64,000 nucleotides of DNA, from contig JAFLBP010000009.1 in the NCBI GenBank assembly GCA_017303875.1, positions 119,985-183,984 of the forward strand. Direction: 5' to 3'. The notes beneath the pieces are model-generated. The model was not told the origin of the DNA and ran no database searches. It was given only the letters and a program-made list of their open reading frames with translations. This document shows, piece after piece, positions 43,004-52,138 of the stretch (position 1 is the stretch's first letter; each line of letters starts with the position of its first letter). This DNA is from Chitinophagales bacterium. Lineage in GTDB: Bacteria > Bacteroidota > Bacteroidia > Chitinophagales > Saprospiraceae. Position numbers and translations under genes: made by a program.

Positions 43004-44068
43004 TTAAGGCAACACAAGCCTTGGCTTACCTGCAAATCCCCATCCGCGCCAGGTTCCGTTAACCATTATCCCAAGTCCGGCGGAGAGTTGGCCGGGTTTG
43101 GAAAATACGTTTGGAACTTCCGGAATGGTATGTGAAACCGACGTGGGCCAGGTACCATTGCCCAGGCAGGTGCTACCAGCGGCCGGTACATCAATACAAT
43201 TTTTATTTGGATTGAAGACCTCACGGATGTAAGTGCCGCTAATATTCGCACATGCTGCCTGATTGTTGGCAGGTTGCCAGCCTAAAAGTGCGCCACGCCA
43301 TCTTAAGTATTTAACCCTGCAACCCACCTCGCCGGTTTTTACCCATATTAGGCCATCTAACTTCCAACGTTGGGTACCTTGATTAAAAACATGACTCTCG
43401 AAGTGTGTTTTTTTATCCCCACACTTCACGAAATACGGTTTGGTAAATTCACAAGCTAAGGTTCCGTTACTTTCGCGGAACAACTGACAGGTTGCGGTAC
43501 CATTGGTTGTAAACGTTTTGGTAACCGGATTGCTTGTAGCAGTTGAGCCATCGCTGAACACCCATTTAATTAATGAAGGGTTGCCGGGGGTATATCCCGG
43601 AAGCTCAAAACGAATCTGATTATTGGCCAGATAAGTGATGGTGAAATTATCCGTGCTGCACGCAAGAATGCTTTCCACACCAGTATAGGTTTCCTGCTTG
43701 CCGTTGCCATTATTTATGACCAGCGTGAGGGCTTCCGTTGGCTGTATAGCTTTATCTGGGCTATTGCCGAAAGAAAACGAGTTGTCGGCATAAATCCATT
43801 TAAAAGTATTAGCTCCGTTCATCGTTTCCACTAAAGATACATTTGTGATGGTATACCTTCCATCAGCCGTCAGCGTGGCTGTGAAATGTGGCAAAAATAT
43901 CATTTTATCGGCCTGAATATTGCCATCAGCGTCAATAGAAAAGTATTTTTCCCAACCTTCGCGTGCATCGCTGGTGACAATCAGGTTATATGCCGCTTGC
44001 ACAGCTTCAAACGGCAGTGTTTTAACCTGTTGATACAAGGCCCAGTCGTTATTCAAAATAATAACCAC
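43004..44068 (-). pseudogene. Secreted/adhesin-like protein, N-terminus lost
   Basis: Open frame ends at 43004; the listed 354 aa begin at a GTG (MVIILNNDWALYQQV), but the frame stays open upstream to a stop near 44172 with no ATG (…VDQAVHIGNRIYKYYDNGG). The protein lacks a signal peptide yet is clearly an exported, Cys-containing beta-rich type (IKWVFSDGSTATSNPVTKTFTTNGTATCQLF is a PKD-like stretch). I therefore read it as the 3' part of a larger gene truncated at its 5' end, close to the right copy of the 33-bp repeat. A short real gene with a GTG start cannot be ruled out. Confidence 0.55.
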
Positions 44069-44279
44069 ACCGCCATTATCGTAGTATTTGTAGATTCGAT
44101 TGCCGATATGTACTGCCTGATCTACATTAAGCGCAGTCTTCCAAAATTTCCGGTATTGGGATGTGTGCCGTTATGCAAGGCAAATCAGGCTCTGTAGAAT
44201 ACACGCTAAACGCTGCCAGCTTTGTTGCATGGCACAAAAATGCAGCAGCACCCGTGTGTGGTGCAAGGACAAACATGCG

Positions 44280-44393
44280 CTTTTGGAACAGGGTAAATTT
44301 CAACTATCAGGGATACAGGTATTCGACCTGATGCAAATACTGGAAACCGATCGCCAGGCGATGGTTTCAGCTGTTAAAAGTGTAGCATTTTAA
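44280..44393 (+). pseudogene. 3' remnant of a plus-strand gene ending before a terminator
   Basis: The last about 35 codons (LEQGKFQLSGIQVFDLMQIL then DRQAMVSAVKSVAF) look like ordinary protein, whereas the open frame before them is Cys-rich and atypical. A hairpin terminator on the plus strand follows the stop by 14 bp, as expected for a genuine gene end. I do not recognise the family. The rest of the 44069-44461 gap shows no gene. Confidence 0.3.
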
Positions 44394-44406
44394 GTAAGGA
44401 TGTGAT

Positions 44407-44440
44407 AGCCCGCTTGTGCTTTGGTACAGGCGGGCTTTTG
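44407..44440 (+). terminator. Rho-independent terminator
   Basis: Stem AGCCCGCTTGT / ACAGGCGGGCT (one G-T type mismatch), 8-base loop, followed by TTTTG on the plus strand. Its right arm and T-run form the start of the 33-bp direct repeat. Confidence 0.7.
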
Positions 44441-44459
44441 TATGCTTGGAGCAGATTCC
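44427..44459. repeat. 33-bp direct repeat, right copy
   Basis: CAGGCGGGCTTTTGTATGCT followed by TGGAGCAGATTCC, one mismatch to 42129-42161. It abuts the PemK gene end at 44462. Confidence 0.8.
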
Positions 44460-44461
44460 CT

Positions 44462-44800
44462 TTACAATTTTAATACCTTCTCCAGGGCAGTTCCAATTTT
44501 TTCCAAAGTGGGCGGTTCAATTACACCCAGTTTCTTCATCAGCCGTTGTGTAGATACAGATCGTACCTGAAAGCAATCTGCGGAGGAGGATTTTGACAAC
44601 CCATTTCCAGAATTAGGTAAAATCTTCACCATCCAATCGGCCACTTCATAGTGATCCTTCCAGTCAGTTATTGGTATAATTACCCTGAGCGGTAATTTAC
44701 CAAGCCCATCGGCACTTATTATTACTGCCGGACGCATCTTTTTTATCTCTGCCCCTACCGTTGGATCGAGATTTATAAGCCAAATTTCACCCCTGTTCAT
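44462..44800 (-). CDS. PemK/MazF-family toxin (endoribonuclease)
   Basis: Toxin of 112 aa starting at ATG 44800 (MNRGEIWLINLDPTVGAEIKKMRPAVIIS). The MazF fold is clear: GEIWLINLDPTVGAEIKK with the conserved RPAVIIS strand, PLRVIIPITDW, and SADCFQVRSVSTQRLMKKLG near the active-site S/T. It should cleave mRNA at short motifs. The start overlaps the end of the antitoxin gene by 14 bp, so toxin is translated after antitoxin, the usual order. No further partner is present. Confidence 0.9.
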   Translation of the reverse strand: MNRGEIWLINLDPTVGAEIKKMRPAVIISADGLGKLPLRVIIPITDWKDHYEVADWMVKILPNSGNGLSKSSSADCFQVRSVSTQRLMKKLGVIEPPTLEKIGTALEKVLKL

Positions 44801-45026
44801 AAACGACCTCTCCGTCAAGTTGGGTGAAAATGGTTAATTCCTCGTCAGCAATATAGTCTTCATACAAAGCTTCGGCTGCAATCATGAGCTTGGCATCCTC
44901 CGTATCGGAGACGGTCTGTCCGGGTTGTTCTTTTTCCAGTATACCATGCAAAATGGCTTCCGCGACCTTGAGCTGATCCAGATACGGCAAGCCTTGCACC
45001 AAATCCAGTATTTGATTAACTCCCAT
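44787..45026 (-). CDS. Antitoxin of the PemK/MazF pair
   Basis: Acidic protein of 79 aa; ATG at 45026 (MGVNQILDLVQGLPYLDQLKVAEAI) is preferred, the longer frame being non-coding in character. The N-terminal amphipathic helices and the C-terminal acidic tail (EALYEDYIADEELTIFTQLDGE) fit a MazE-role antitoxin that wraps the toxin, but it has no clear AbrB or RHH motif, so it belongs to one of the less-studied antitoxin types paired with PemK. Assignment rests mainly on position and overlap. Confidence 0.75.
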   Translation of the reverse strand: MGVNQILDLVQGLPYLDQLKVAEAILHGILEKEQPGQTVSDTEDAKLMIAAEALYEDYIADEELTIFTQLDGEVVYEQG

Positions 45027-45113
45027 TGTGAATTTTGGCCCTAAGATAGGCAATTGCACGAAATTATCAAAGTGTTTGCCTGTATTTTGGTTATATGTTC
45101 GATGCATTAACCC

Positions 45114-46838
45114 TCAATGCCCAAAACTCACCACCCGACTAATCTTCCAAACATCGCCCACCCGCTGCCACACGTGCACAAACTTGAAGGTGCCGCATAC
45201 CATCTCGCCGTTTTCCGGATGGCAAAACGTATGCTCACCCACCTGAATGGCGCCGTAATTGGGCACCGGATATACTTCCAGGCTGCTCTCCACCAGGCTT
45301 CTCCGAATGTTTTTGCCCGACTTGAAGTTCTGCTCAAATGCTGTTTTGTTGTCGGCATAACGCGTTAAACCGCCCAGGTCATGGAAGAATTCAAGATCGG
45401 TGGAGAAAAAGCTCAGCAGTTTTTCCAGATCCTGGCTGTTGAATGCCTCGAACATGGCCTTGTCCAACTGCGCAATGGTATCGCTCAGGGTCGGGGTGTT
45501 ATCTCCGATGCGCAGGGCGTGCATGGGCTGTTCGCCGGTATGCAAAATAGCTTTGCGGTAAATACCCGTTTCCATGTCCGTAAACTCCAGTTCCTGCTCC
45601 ACATCATGCACAAAAAAGCGGTTCGCCGCTATCGGCGTGAGCAAATGCCGCTGCGCTTCACCTACCCGCTGGGCGTACATTTTGCCGCCGTCCTTCCGGA
45701 TACTGGCCTTAAAACGGGGTGAAAACTCATAAATACCTGTACAAGCCCGCTCGGCTTCCGCAGACAAAAGTACTGCTTTGGGATCTTTCGGAACGGTGTA
45801 GGGCTTGTTATAAAGCACCGACAAAAGGCCCTCCGTAATGTCGCCGATTTTTGGCGTACCGATATTGCACAACAAAATAATACACACATCATCGGCCTCC
45901 ACGCGGTATATATTACTGGTAAAACCCAGGATGCTGCCATTGTGGTAAACGCCTTTTTTGCCTGTGAAACTATCCACTACCCAGCCATAACCAAACTGAT
46001 TTTTATAAGGCGTAAAAGCCTTTTCTAAGCTGCTGCGCTTCAGTAATTGGTTGCTTAGCAGTGCTTTATGCCATTTCAGCAAATCATCCGTAGTAGAAAA
46101 AATAGCGCCGGCAGCGTGGGAAACAGTGGAGTCTACCAGCAGGCCTTTTTTATTTTCCTGCACCGAAAAATACCCGGTGGCTTTGTTGGGCACGGCAAGG
46201 TGCGCATAGTCAAATCCGCTGTGCGTCATGCCTAAAGGCTTAAAAATCAGTTGCCTGACCACGGTTTCGTAGGGCTGCTGTGTCACTTTTTCTATGATAT
46301 AGCCCAGCAGCAGGTAACCCGAATTGGAATAAGCCCAATCGCCGCCCGGCGAAAAATTCAGGGCTTTGTCTTTAAAAAGACCCATCATGGTTTCCCGGCT
46401 CGCCGCTTCACTTACATGGTTTTGAATAAAATCGCCATTATCCGTGTAATTATAAATACCGGAAGTGTGGGCCAGCAAATGATGAATGGTGATGCTGTCG
46501 CCCTTGGGGTAATCCGGGAAAAAGCGACTCAACGGGTCGCTGAGTTTTAATTTGCCCTGTTCGGCCAATTTCAGCACGACAGCGGCGGTAAATTGTTTGG
46601 TGACGGAACCCAACTGATAAACCGTATGGGCATTATTGTTCAGGTCTTTGTCTGCATCCCGCAGGCCATAACCCTTTTGGAGCAGTACCACGCCTTTTTC
46701 ATAAACTAAAGCGGTGCCGTTGAACTGGTTTTTCCGGACGTAAGCGCTCAGCAGTTCGTCCAATTGCTCTGTTTTGGTTTGTGCAAAACTGCCCGAAGTC
46801 AGCATCAGCAACACCCATACGATTACCTGTTTTTTCAT
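45114..46838 (-). CDS. Serine beta-lactamase-like hydrolase fused to an NTF2-like domain
   Basis: Secreted protein of 574 aa; ATG at 46838 (MKKQVIVWVLLMLTSGSFAQ) gives the signal peptide. Residues 22-330 are a beta-lactamase/transpeptidase fold with S78-V-T-K81 and the YSNSGYLLLGYII motif as the Tyr-x-Asn element. Residues about 360-450 form a DUF3471-like beta domain (YEFSPRFKASIRKDGGKMYAQ). Residues about 460-574 are a SnoaL/DUF4440 NTF2-like domain (DKAMFEAFNSQDLEKLLSFFSTDLEFFHDLGG... VGDVWKISRVVSFGH). The last fusion is uncommon. It probably acts on peptidoglycan fragments, D-amino-acid peptides or esters in the periplasm. Confidence 0.9.
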   Translation of the reverse strand: MKKQVIVWVLLMLTSGSFAQTKTEQLDELLSAYVRKNQFNGTALVYEKGVVLLQKGYGLRDADKDLNNNAHTVYQLGSVTKQFTAAVVLKLAEQGKLKLSDPLSRFFPDYPKGDSITIHHLLAHTSGIYNYTDNGDFIQNHVSEAASRETMMGLFKDKALNFSPGGDWAYSNSGYLLLGYIIEKVTQQPYETVVRQLIFKPLGMTHSGFDYAHLAVPNKATGYFSVQENKKGLLVDSTVSHAAGAIFSTTDDLLKWHKALLSNQLLKRSSLEKAFTPYKNQFGYGWVVDSFTGKKGVYHNGSILGFTSNIYRVEADDVCIILLCNIGTPKIGDITEGLLSVLYNKPYTVPKDPKAVLLSAEAERACTGIYEFSPRFKASIRKDGGKMYAQRVGEAQRHLLTPIAANRFFVHDVEQELEFTDMETGIYRKAILHTGEQPMHALRIGDNTPTLSDTIAQLDKAMFEAFNSQDLEKLLSFFSTDLEFFHDLGGLTRYADNKTAFEQNFKSGKNIRRSLVESSLEVYPVPNYGAIQVGEHTFCHPENGEMVCGTFKFVHVWQRVGDVWKISRVVSFGH

Positions 46839-46978
46839 AAAATCCAATCTGATTTTGTAATGCAAAAACACTTGGATACAGGTGTGGGGAAAAAGGTTAC
46901 AGGCACTTGGTTTTTGCTCGAATTCGGTTTGCTGTTTTTTACATGTTGCGTCTTTTGTCAGGTGCTTGTCGGCCTTTT

Positions 46979-48646
46979 TTATCTGCGACTGGCTTGTGGC
47001 AGCAATGCAGGTAAAATATAATCCGACAGCATTTTTGCGACCTGTGTGTGGGCGTATGGTTGTCCGTACGCACTTGCGGTTATGACAATGACCAAGGGTT
47101 CATCTTTAAATATCAAAATATAATTACCGCCATTGCCGGCGCAATAAAAGGCTTCGTAATCTTTATTGTTGGCTGTAAAAGTTTTATTCCAAAATAGAAA
47201 ACCGTAAAATTCATTGTTTCGACCGCCTATACTTTTATGTTTGGTAAAAGTTTTTGTCACCCAATCTTCAGGTAAAATTTGTTGATTGTTCCAGTGGCCC
47301 TTGTTTTTGTAAAGCTGCCCGTATTTGGCAAAATCGAGTGCATTCATCTGAATGCCACCAGCTGTATTGGGAACGTTTTGTGGTGTAAATTGCCATTGGT
47401 AATTTCTGATACCCAATGGTTCAAAAAGTTTTTGGTCTGCATATTTTTCTAATCCATTCGGAACGGATTTGTGGAGTATATCTCCTAATAAAACCACGCC
47501 GGCAGTAAAATAATGCCAATTTTCTTTAAGTTTTTGTTGATAAGGCAGGTCCAGGGTGAATTTTATCCAATCTTGTGTGGGATACATGTTTTCCTCATTG
47601 CCAATTGAGAGGTCATCATCATCATTTCCCTCAAATCCGGAACTCATGGTCAGCAGATCTTTGATGTTTGCCTTCGCTTTAAACGGGTTGAAGTTCTGAT
47701 ACTGTCGCAAATTATAAAAATCGCCAATACTCTGGGTGTCACTTTTAATAAAGCCATCGCGAATGGCTATTCCCGTCAGTGTGGATGCAAATGATTTTCC
47801 TACTGACCGCGGATCGTGGAGCGAATCTCTGCCCGCGCCATTAAAGTATTCTTCTATCAGTATTTTACCTGCTTTCAGAACAATAATACTATTTATTTTT
47901 TTAAAAATACCGGCATCTATCGCGCCTTTTAGTTCCTTTATTTTTGCTTTATTAAAATCAGCATCAGAAACTGCTAATCCATTATACGGGCTGATTTGAT
48001 GCAGACGGATTTTTTTGGTATTAATTTTCGGATGTCTCGCAACTTCAAGTTTCAATATGCCAGATGCAATGATCGCACTTGTTTTAATACTATCTGTTTT
48101 TACATACGCGCGAATTTCCATTTTTAATAAATGCTTGCCGTCGGTCAGGATGCTATCTCCGCCATTGCGCATAAAGCGATTCCAATAGGATTCACTCCAG
48201 GTACCTTGTCCGTTAATATTGTCTATAAACGGACGGTTGAGGTAGGTGTCGTTGTGTTGGCTTTTAGCCGGGGGAGCGCCCGGCAGTAGGTTGCTCTGAT
48301 ATATATGTTTATTGTCTATATACAGTGTAAATTGGTAATTACCGGTTTTAAAAAGGGAGTCGGGGGACACCTCCGGCTGTATTTGTTGTTTGTAATGACT
48401 CAGTGTGTGATCGAAATAGGCAACAAAAAAAAGATTGCTTTTATTGGTTAGTGTATAAGATTTTAGAAAGTCCTTTTCAGTAAGCGCCTCATAGGGAACA
48501 CGCGTATCGGTGAAAAATATTTTACCGATATTGGCATGATGCAAGGTTGTTTTGCAGTGTGCCGGGGCTACATTTTTTTGCTCCTGAGCTGAACACAAAT
48601 TGGCGAAAAGTGAAAAAGCTAAAATGACCCAAACGTATTTGTGCAT
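46979..48646 (-). CDS. Serine hydrolase, beta-lactamase family
   Basis: Secreted protein of 555 aa; ATG at 48646 (MHKYVWVILAFSLFANLCSAQ) opens a signal peptide. An N-terminal region (to about 190) is unassigned but beta-rich (LFFVAYFDHTLSHYKQQIQPE). From about 200 the beta-lactamase fold begins: the active-site S-V-G-K in DPRSVGKSFASTLTGIAI, and YFTAGVVLLGDILHK as the Tyr-box. It lies 140 bp downstream of the other hydrolase, same strand. Both may be paralogues with different substrates. Confidence 0.88.
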   Translation of the reverse strand: MHKYVWVILAFSLFANLCSAQEQKNVAPAHCKTTLHHANIGKIFFTDTRVPYEALTEKDFLKSYTLTNKSNLFFVAYFDHTLSHYKQQIQPEVSPDSLFKTGNYQFTLYIDNKHIYQSNLLPGAPPAKSQHNDTYLNRPFIDNINGQGTWSESYWNRFMRNGGDSILTDGKHLLKMEIRAYVKTDSIKTSAIIASGILKLEVARHPKINTKKIRLHQISPYNGLAVSDADFNKAKIKELKGAIDAGIFKKINSIIVLKAGKILIEEYFNGAGRDSLHDPRSVGKSFASTLTGIAIRDGFIKSDTQSIGDFYNLRQYQNFNPFKAKANIKDLLTMSSGFEGNDDDDLSIGNEENMYPTQDWIKFTLDLPYQQKLKENWHYFTAGVVLLGDILHKSVPNGLEKYADQKLFEPLGIRNYQWQFTPQNVPNTAGGIQMNALDFAKYGQLYKNKGHWNNQQILPEDWVTKTFTKHKSIGGRNNEFYGFLFWNKTFTANNKDYEAFYCAGNGGNYILIFKDEPLVIVITASAYGQPYAHTQVAKMLSDYILPALLPQASRR

Positions 48647-48683
48647 GTAGAATGTTGTTTTGGGTAAAGGTAAGCGATTAAAA

Positions 48684-50014
48684 TTACTCACAAATACACC
48701 AGGCATCCGTCAGCGCCGTCGGCTGTACCAGCACCGGCCCGGGAAGTGTACCGCCCGGCACACAAACAATAATGGCGCCTGTGTTGCCGCTAAAGGTCTC
48801 GTTGAAGGTGCCGATAACATTACCACCCGACACCAAGTTGCCCGCAAGGGTAAATGCCCCGGTGCCGCTCAATTGCAGCTCCAGCGTACGGCAGTCGCCT
48901 GCGCAGAGGTCGGGGTTAGGCGCGGCGAGTTGAATGGCGGGCAGCGGCTGCCAGATCAGTTCCAGCGCATTGGAAAAATCCAGACAAACATCATTCAAAT
49001 CCACATTGCCGTTCAGACCATTACCAGCCATCGCCGCTACGTAGTAAGTAATGCCCGTTTGCAGGGGTGGCGCAAAAGTAAACTGCGGCGTGTTGGAAAC
49101 CGCCACGATACTGCCCGCAGTATCGGCCGGATTGGTGAACAGGACGTATTGCAGCAGGTCGTTGGCATCCAGATCCGTCAGCTCGGCGGCAGGGAAATTA
49201 AAAGGGCTGTTCACACAGATATTGAACGGCCCGCCAGGCGCAAGTTCGCCCGCGTCTGTTGTACATACGGGTATACAGGCAAACTCGGGCAGCCCCGGCG
49301 GCAGGGTCGTCAGGCCGGTAAGCGCATATTGTGTCTCCAGCTCTAAGCAAAGGGTGGACACCGACTCATCCTGAGGGTTGTAAAAATACAGCTGCTGCGA
49401 AGCATCGGCAAAAAAGAGCCCTTCCACGCCGTTCCAGTTGCCGCCTTCGCCGTCGGTGTAACCCGCGTTCCAGGGGATGCTGGTGGACTATGCAGGGTCG
49501 CTCACACTGACCACAATCAGGATGCCGTTAAAAGCCTGATCTACGGCATTGACGTATAAAACGCCATCTATATAAAAATATCACCCACGCCGCCCACGCT
49601 TGCAGGCCAGGGACCGATAAAGGTAATGCTGTTGTTGGCGGGGTTGTAGGCTGCCAGTCCGGCCGGACTGACGAGGTACACAAGCCCATTGGGCGCCAAC
49701 TGCCCTGATAAATAACGCTGTGGGTTGCCGGTTTGCCAGATAATATCCACAGAAGGGGGCGCTTCCAACCTTCGGATACCGCCCGCATCTATGTTCAGGG
49801 TAGTGCCGTCGGGCAACAAAACCAGGTCGTCGGTGCCGACGTTGGGAGAGACCGGGCCGACTTCACAAACTTCACAGGTAGCGACATTGACCCGTAAAAT
49901 TATTGCCACACCGCCGCTGTTTACGGCAGTAGCGTACAAAATTTGCGCCCCGACCTCGCTGCTTACCCCGCCGAGTAGGCAGAGCAGCAGCAGCCGGATG
50001 AACTGGTGTTTCAT
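48684..50014 (-). pseudogene. Secreted beta-propeller/adhesin-like protein, broken and C-terminally truncated
   Basis: A signal peptide (MKHQFIRLLLLCLLGGVSSEVGAQ) starts at 50014. The frame is interrupted near 49579-49584, where FI is followed by an in-frame stop; dropping TA (or adding one base) continues DGVLYVNAVDQAFNGILIVV. A second stop (TAG at 49488-49490) follows after VSDPA. The downstream piece (from about 49427) reads VEGLFFADASQQLYFYNPQD, NGLNGNVDLNDVCLDFSNAL, and ends LTDAWCICE. Comparable proteins in this group continue into a T9SS or gliding-type domain, absent here. So there are two lesions plus truncation. Confidence 0.7.
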
Positions 50015-50092
50015 TGTGTTTTGTTTGAATAGAGAACAGCGGGATTGGGGCTAAGGTTGTGGCGGCTGCAATTCTGTCTGGCTTGTTTTTGT

Positions 50093-50788
50093 TTAAAATT
50101 TAAACTCCCAGCCCAAATGGGCGGTCACTACAGGCATCATTTTTCGGGTAGCCCTTGCCTGGCCTTCAACATTTATTTTGTCGGTTCCTGCTACCGGAAT
50201 TTGGGCGCCGGCCCAGGGTAAAATATATAAACCCGATTGCTTAAACGGAAACCATTGAAATCCGACTTGCGGTGTGATAACAAAGTGATTGGCTTTGCCT
50301 TTTTGCACCTTGTTTTGGGTGTACGTAAACAGGTTCCACTGTGCTCTGAGTCCGGGTTGAAGCCCACCCCTTTTTAATCCGAACCTGAACTGATACTGCG
50401 CTTCCAATCCGATGCCATTCCATTGCGTCACCCAATTGTTTTCCGTGAAGTCCTTGCTCAGTAGCAGGGATTGACCAAAACGGCCACTCCATTTTCCGGC
50501 ATAACCTAAAATTCCAAACCGGAAGCGCGGATGTTTGGCTAATCGGAAATCAATGTTGGCGTCAAAGCCTGCACCATTGGGTAAAGTTCCTATCCAAAAG
50601 GCCGGGTCTGTTTCGATGGAGGCATAAATTTTGCCTGTTTCGGGCTGGTGTTGCAGGTTTTGCCCCAATAAACTTGAAGCAACAAGCGCTGCGAAAAAGA
50701 GCACGGTAGCGAAGCGGCGGGCTTGCCGGGTGCTTTGTACCATCAGCGGGTTTGCACCAGTGGCCGGTGCGAGATTTTTTTGTGTCAT
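50093..50788 (-). CDS. Outer-membrane beta-barrel-like protein
   Basis: Exported protein of 231 aa. The N-terminal positively charged segment (STRQARR) and FATVLFFAALVASSLLGQ make a signal peptide. It has alternating beta strands (KIYASIETDPAFWIGTLPN, NIDFRLAKHPRFRFGILGYAGK, GLEAQYQFRFGLKRGG) and C-terminal aromatic strand VTAHLGWEFKF. This architecture matches small Bacteroidota barrel proteins of unknown substrate. It is followed by a Crp/Fnr gene on the same strand, which might regulate it, though they are separated by 65 bp and the order (regulator upstream) is compatible with a two-gene unit. Confidence 0.75.
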   Translation of the reverse strand: MTQKNLAPATGANPLMVQSTRQARRFATVLFFAALVASSLLGQNLQHQPETGKIYASIETDPAFWIGTLPNGAGFDANIDFRLAKHPRFRFGILGYAGKWSGRFGQSLLLSKDFTENNWVTQWNGIGLEAQYQFRFGLKRGGLQPGLRAQWNLFTYTQNKVQKGKANHFVITPQVGFQWFPFKQSGLYILPWAGAQIPVAGTDKINVEGQARATRKMMPVVTAHLGWEFKF

Positions 50789-50853
50789 ATTTTATTGATT
50801 TAAAATGATGGCACAAAGTTCTATGGTGCTTTCTCGCGGGCACTTCGCAAATG

Positions 50854-51429
50854 TTACTTAATCATTTGTCTTCGGATTCTGCTCAAACTTTTGGGATTCA
50901 TTCCTAAAAAGGAAGCGATGTATTGCAAGGGGACATTATGGATAATTTCCGGGTAATTGTCCACCAATCTTTGATAGCGCTGTTCTGCGGTAAGTGTTGC
51001 CAACTCTTTTGCCCGATTTTCATTGTAGGTTATTGACTGTTGGTACACCTGAATACTGAAATTCTTGATGGCATCACTTTCCGCTGTAAGAAGGTCTAAA
51101 TTTTTTTTGCTGATGCGCAGCAGTTCACATGCTGAAATGCATTCTAAATTATCGCTAGCCTTTGTTTGCTGTATAAAACTGAAATAAGACGTGATAAAGC
51201 CGGGTGGGCAATTGATATGCGTGGTTACTTCGTCCCCATTGTCATCGTAATAAAACAGGCGCAAGTAACCCGAAACGACGAAGTACAGGTGTTGGGGAAC
51301 TTTGTTTTCATGTTCAATTATGTGGTGTTTGGGAAAAACAACAGGCTCAAAGTACCGGATACAGCGTTCCGCGTCTTCATCAGAAAGATCTATTTGCGCT
51401 CGTATGCTTTTTAACAAATATTCGTGCAT
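50854..51429 (-). CDS. Crp/Fnr-family transcriptional regulator
   Basis: Regulator of 191 aa. The N-terminal cyclic-nucleotide-binding jelly roll is visible: KVPQHLYFVVSGYLRLFYYDDNGDEVTTHI, then ECISACELLRISKKNL. The C-terminal helix-turn-helix reads NVPLQYIASFLGMNPKSLSRIRRQMIK, of the type in Bacteroidota 'Crp/Fnr without a metal' group. No Cys cluster for Fe-S is evident. It precedes the barrel-protein gene on the same strand, so autoregulation or local control is possible. Confidence 0.92.
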   Translation of the reverse strand: MHEYLLKSIRAQIDLSDEDAERCIRYFEPVVFPKHHIIEHENKVPQHLYFVVSGYLRLFYYDDNGDEVTTHINCPPGFITSYFSFIQQTKASDNLECISACELLRISKKNLDLLTAESDAIKNFSIQVYQQSITYNENRAKELATLTAEQRYQRLVDNYPEIIHNVPLQYIASFLGMNPKSLSRIRRQMIK

Positions 51430-51491
51430 TTTTTCTTTTATTGATTGCAGTGAATTGTTTTCAGCGTATTAAAACAAACAAGCACCGCAAG

Positions 51492-52061
51492 TTACTTCAA
51501 ACGGATCATATCCTCCATCAATTGATCAATATTTTCCGAAATGTCTTTTTCGATGACAGAATGGTCTTTGAGCTGCGTTTTTCCAATGGAATTCCGCTGA
51601 CGCATGGTTGTGGTTTCCAGAATTTTGATTTCATAACCCCATTGATTCGAATAGGCATTACCATCCGGTGAACTGGGAAGGATGTATCTCGACATCACGA
51701 TGAAGTCTGTTTCCACCTTTTCCAGGATGGCCGCGCAGTATTTTTTATCATAAACCCCTTGATATGCTGTGCCCATCAGTCGTTTGTATGGAAACGGCAG
51801 CACCGAAATGCCTTTTTGTTTTGTAAGTGCATGGGAGAGCGCCGGAACGAAATCATAGCCCACGGTGGCAAAGTCGTACCCATTGCTTATGGGCAGGATA
51901 AGCACGCGGTATGGAACGGAATCCGGAACCGGTAAATCCGTGACGGTATTTTCCTGCGCCACAGCCCTTTCCGCCGGAGGTTTAAACGGTGCCGGGGCAT
52001 TGCGCTTGTCATTGCCGCAGCCAAGCGCAAACAAGCCTATGATTAGGAATAAATATCGCAT
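51492..52061 (-). CDS. Lipoprotein with FlgO/TolB-like segment, function unknown
   Basis: Lipoprotein of 189 aa, lipobox FALGC (Cys15) in MRYLFLIIGLFALGC. After a Pro-rich linker, residues about 50-189 alternate strands and helices: YRVLILPISNGYDFATVGYDFVPALSHALTKQ, then VLPFPYKRLMG, VETDFIVMSRYILPS, and WGYEIKILETTTMRQRNSIG. The pattern resembles the periplasmic FlgO/CsgG/TolB-N type fold (ILP..ISN..D..G..F..AL...) but I would not give a role. It follows the regulator's gene upstream region with a 62-bp gap. Confidence 0.65.
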   Translation of the reverse strand: MRYLFLIIGLFALGCGNDKRNAPAPFKPPAERAVAQENTVTDLPVPDSVPYRVLILPISNGYDFATVGYDFVPALSHALTKQKGISVLPFPYKRLMGTAYQGVYDKKYCAAILEKVETDFIVMSRYILPSSPDGNAYSNQWGYEIKILETTTMRQRNSIGKTQLKDHSVIEKDISENIDQLMEDMIRLK

Positions 52062-52080
52062 TTTTCAGGAAATGTGTTAC

Positions 52081-52112
52081 AGTATTGGAATTCGCAAGAT
52101 CATGAATTCCCG
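52081..52112. repeat. Copy of the TGTTCGGGAATTCA element
   Basis: On the minus strand reads TTGTTCGGGAATTCATGATC, sharing 14 consecutive bases with the arm of the hairpin at 13141. Only one arm is conserved, so no strong hairpin forms. Confidence 0.5.
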
Positions 52113-52138
52113 AACAAGCTCTTAAAGGGCCTTCCTTA

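Noticed and set aside
44163..44279. First half of a plus-strand open frame upstream of the terminator
   Set aside because: Cys-rich, low-similarity translation unlike the last 35 codons; probably out-of-gene sequence joined by rearrangement.
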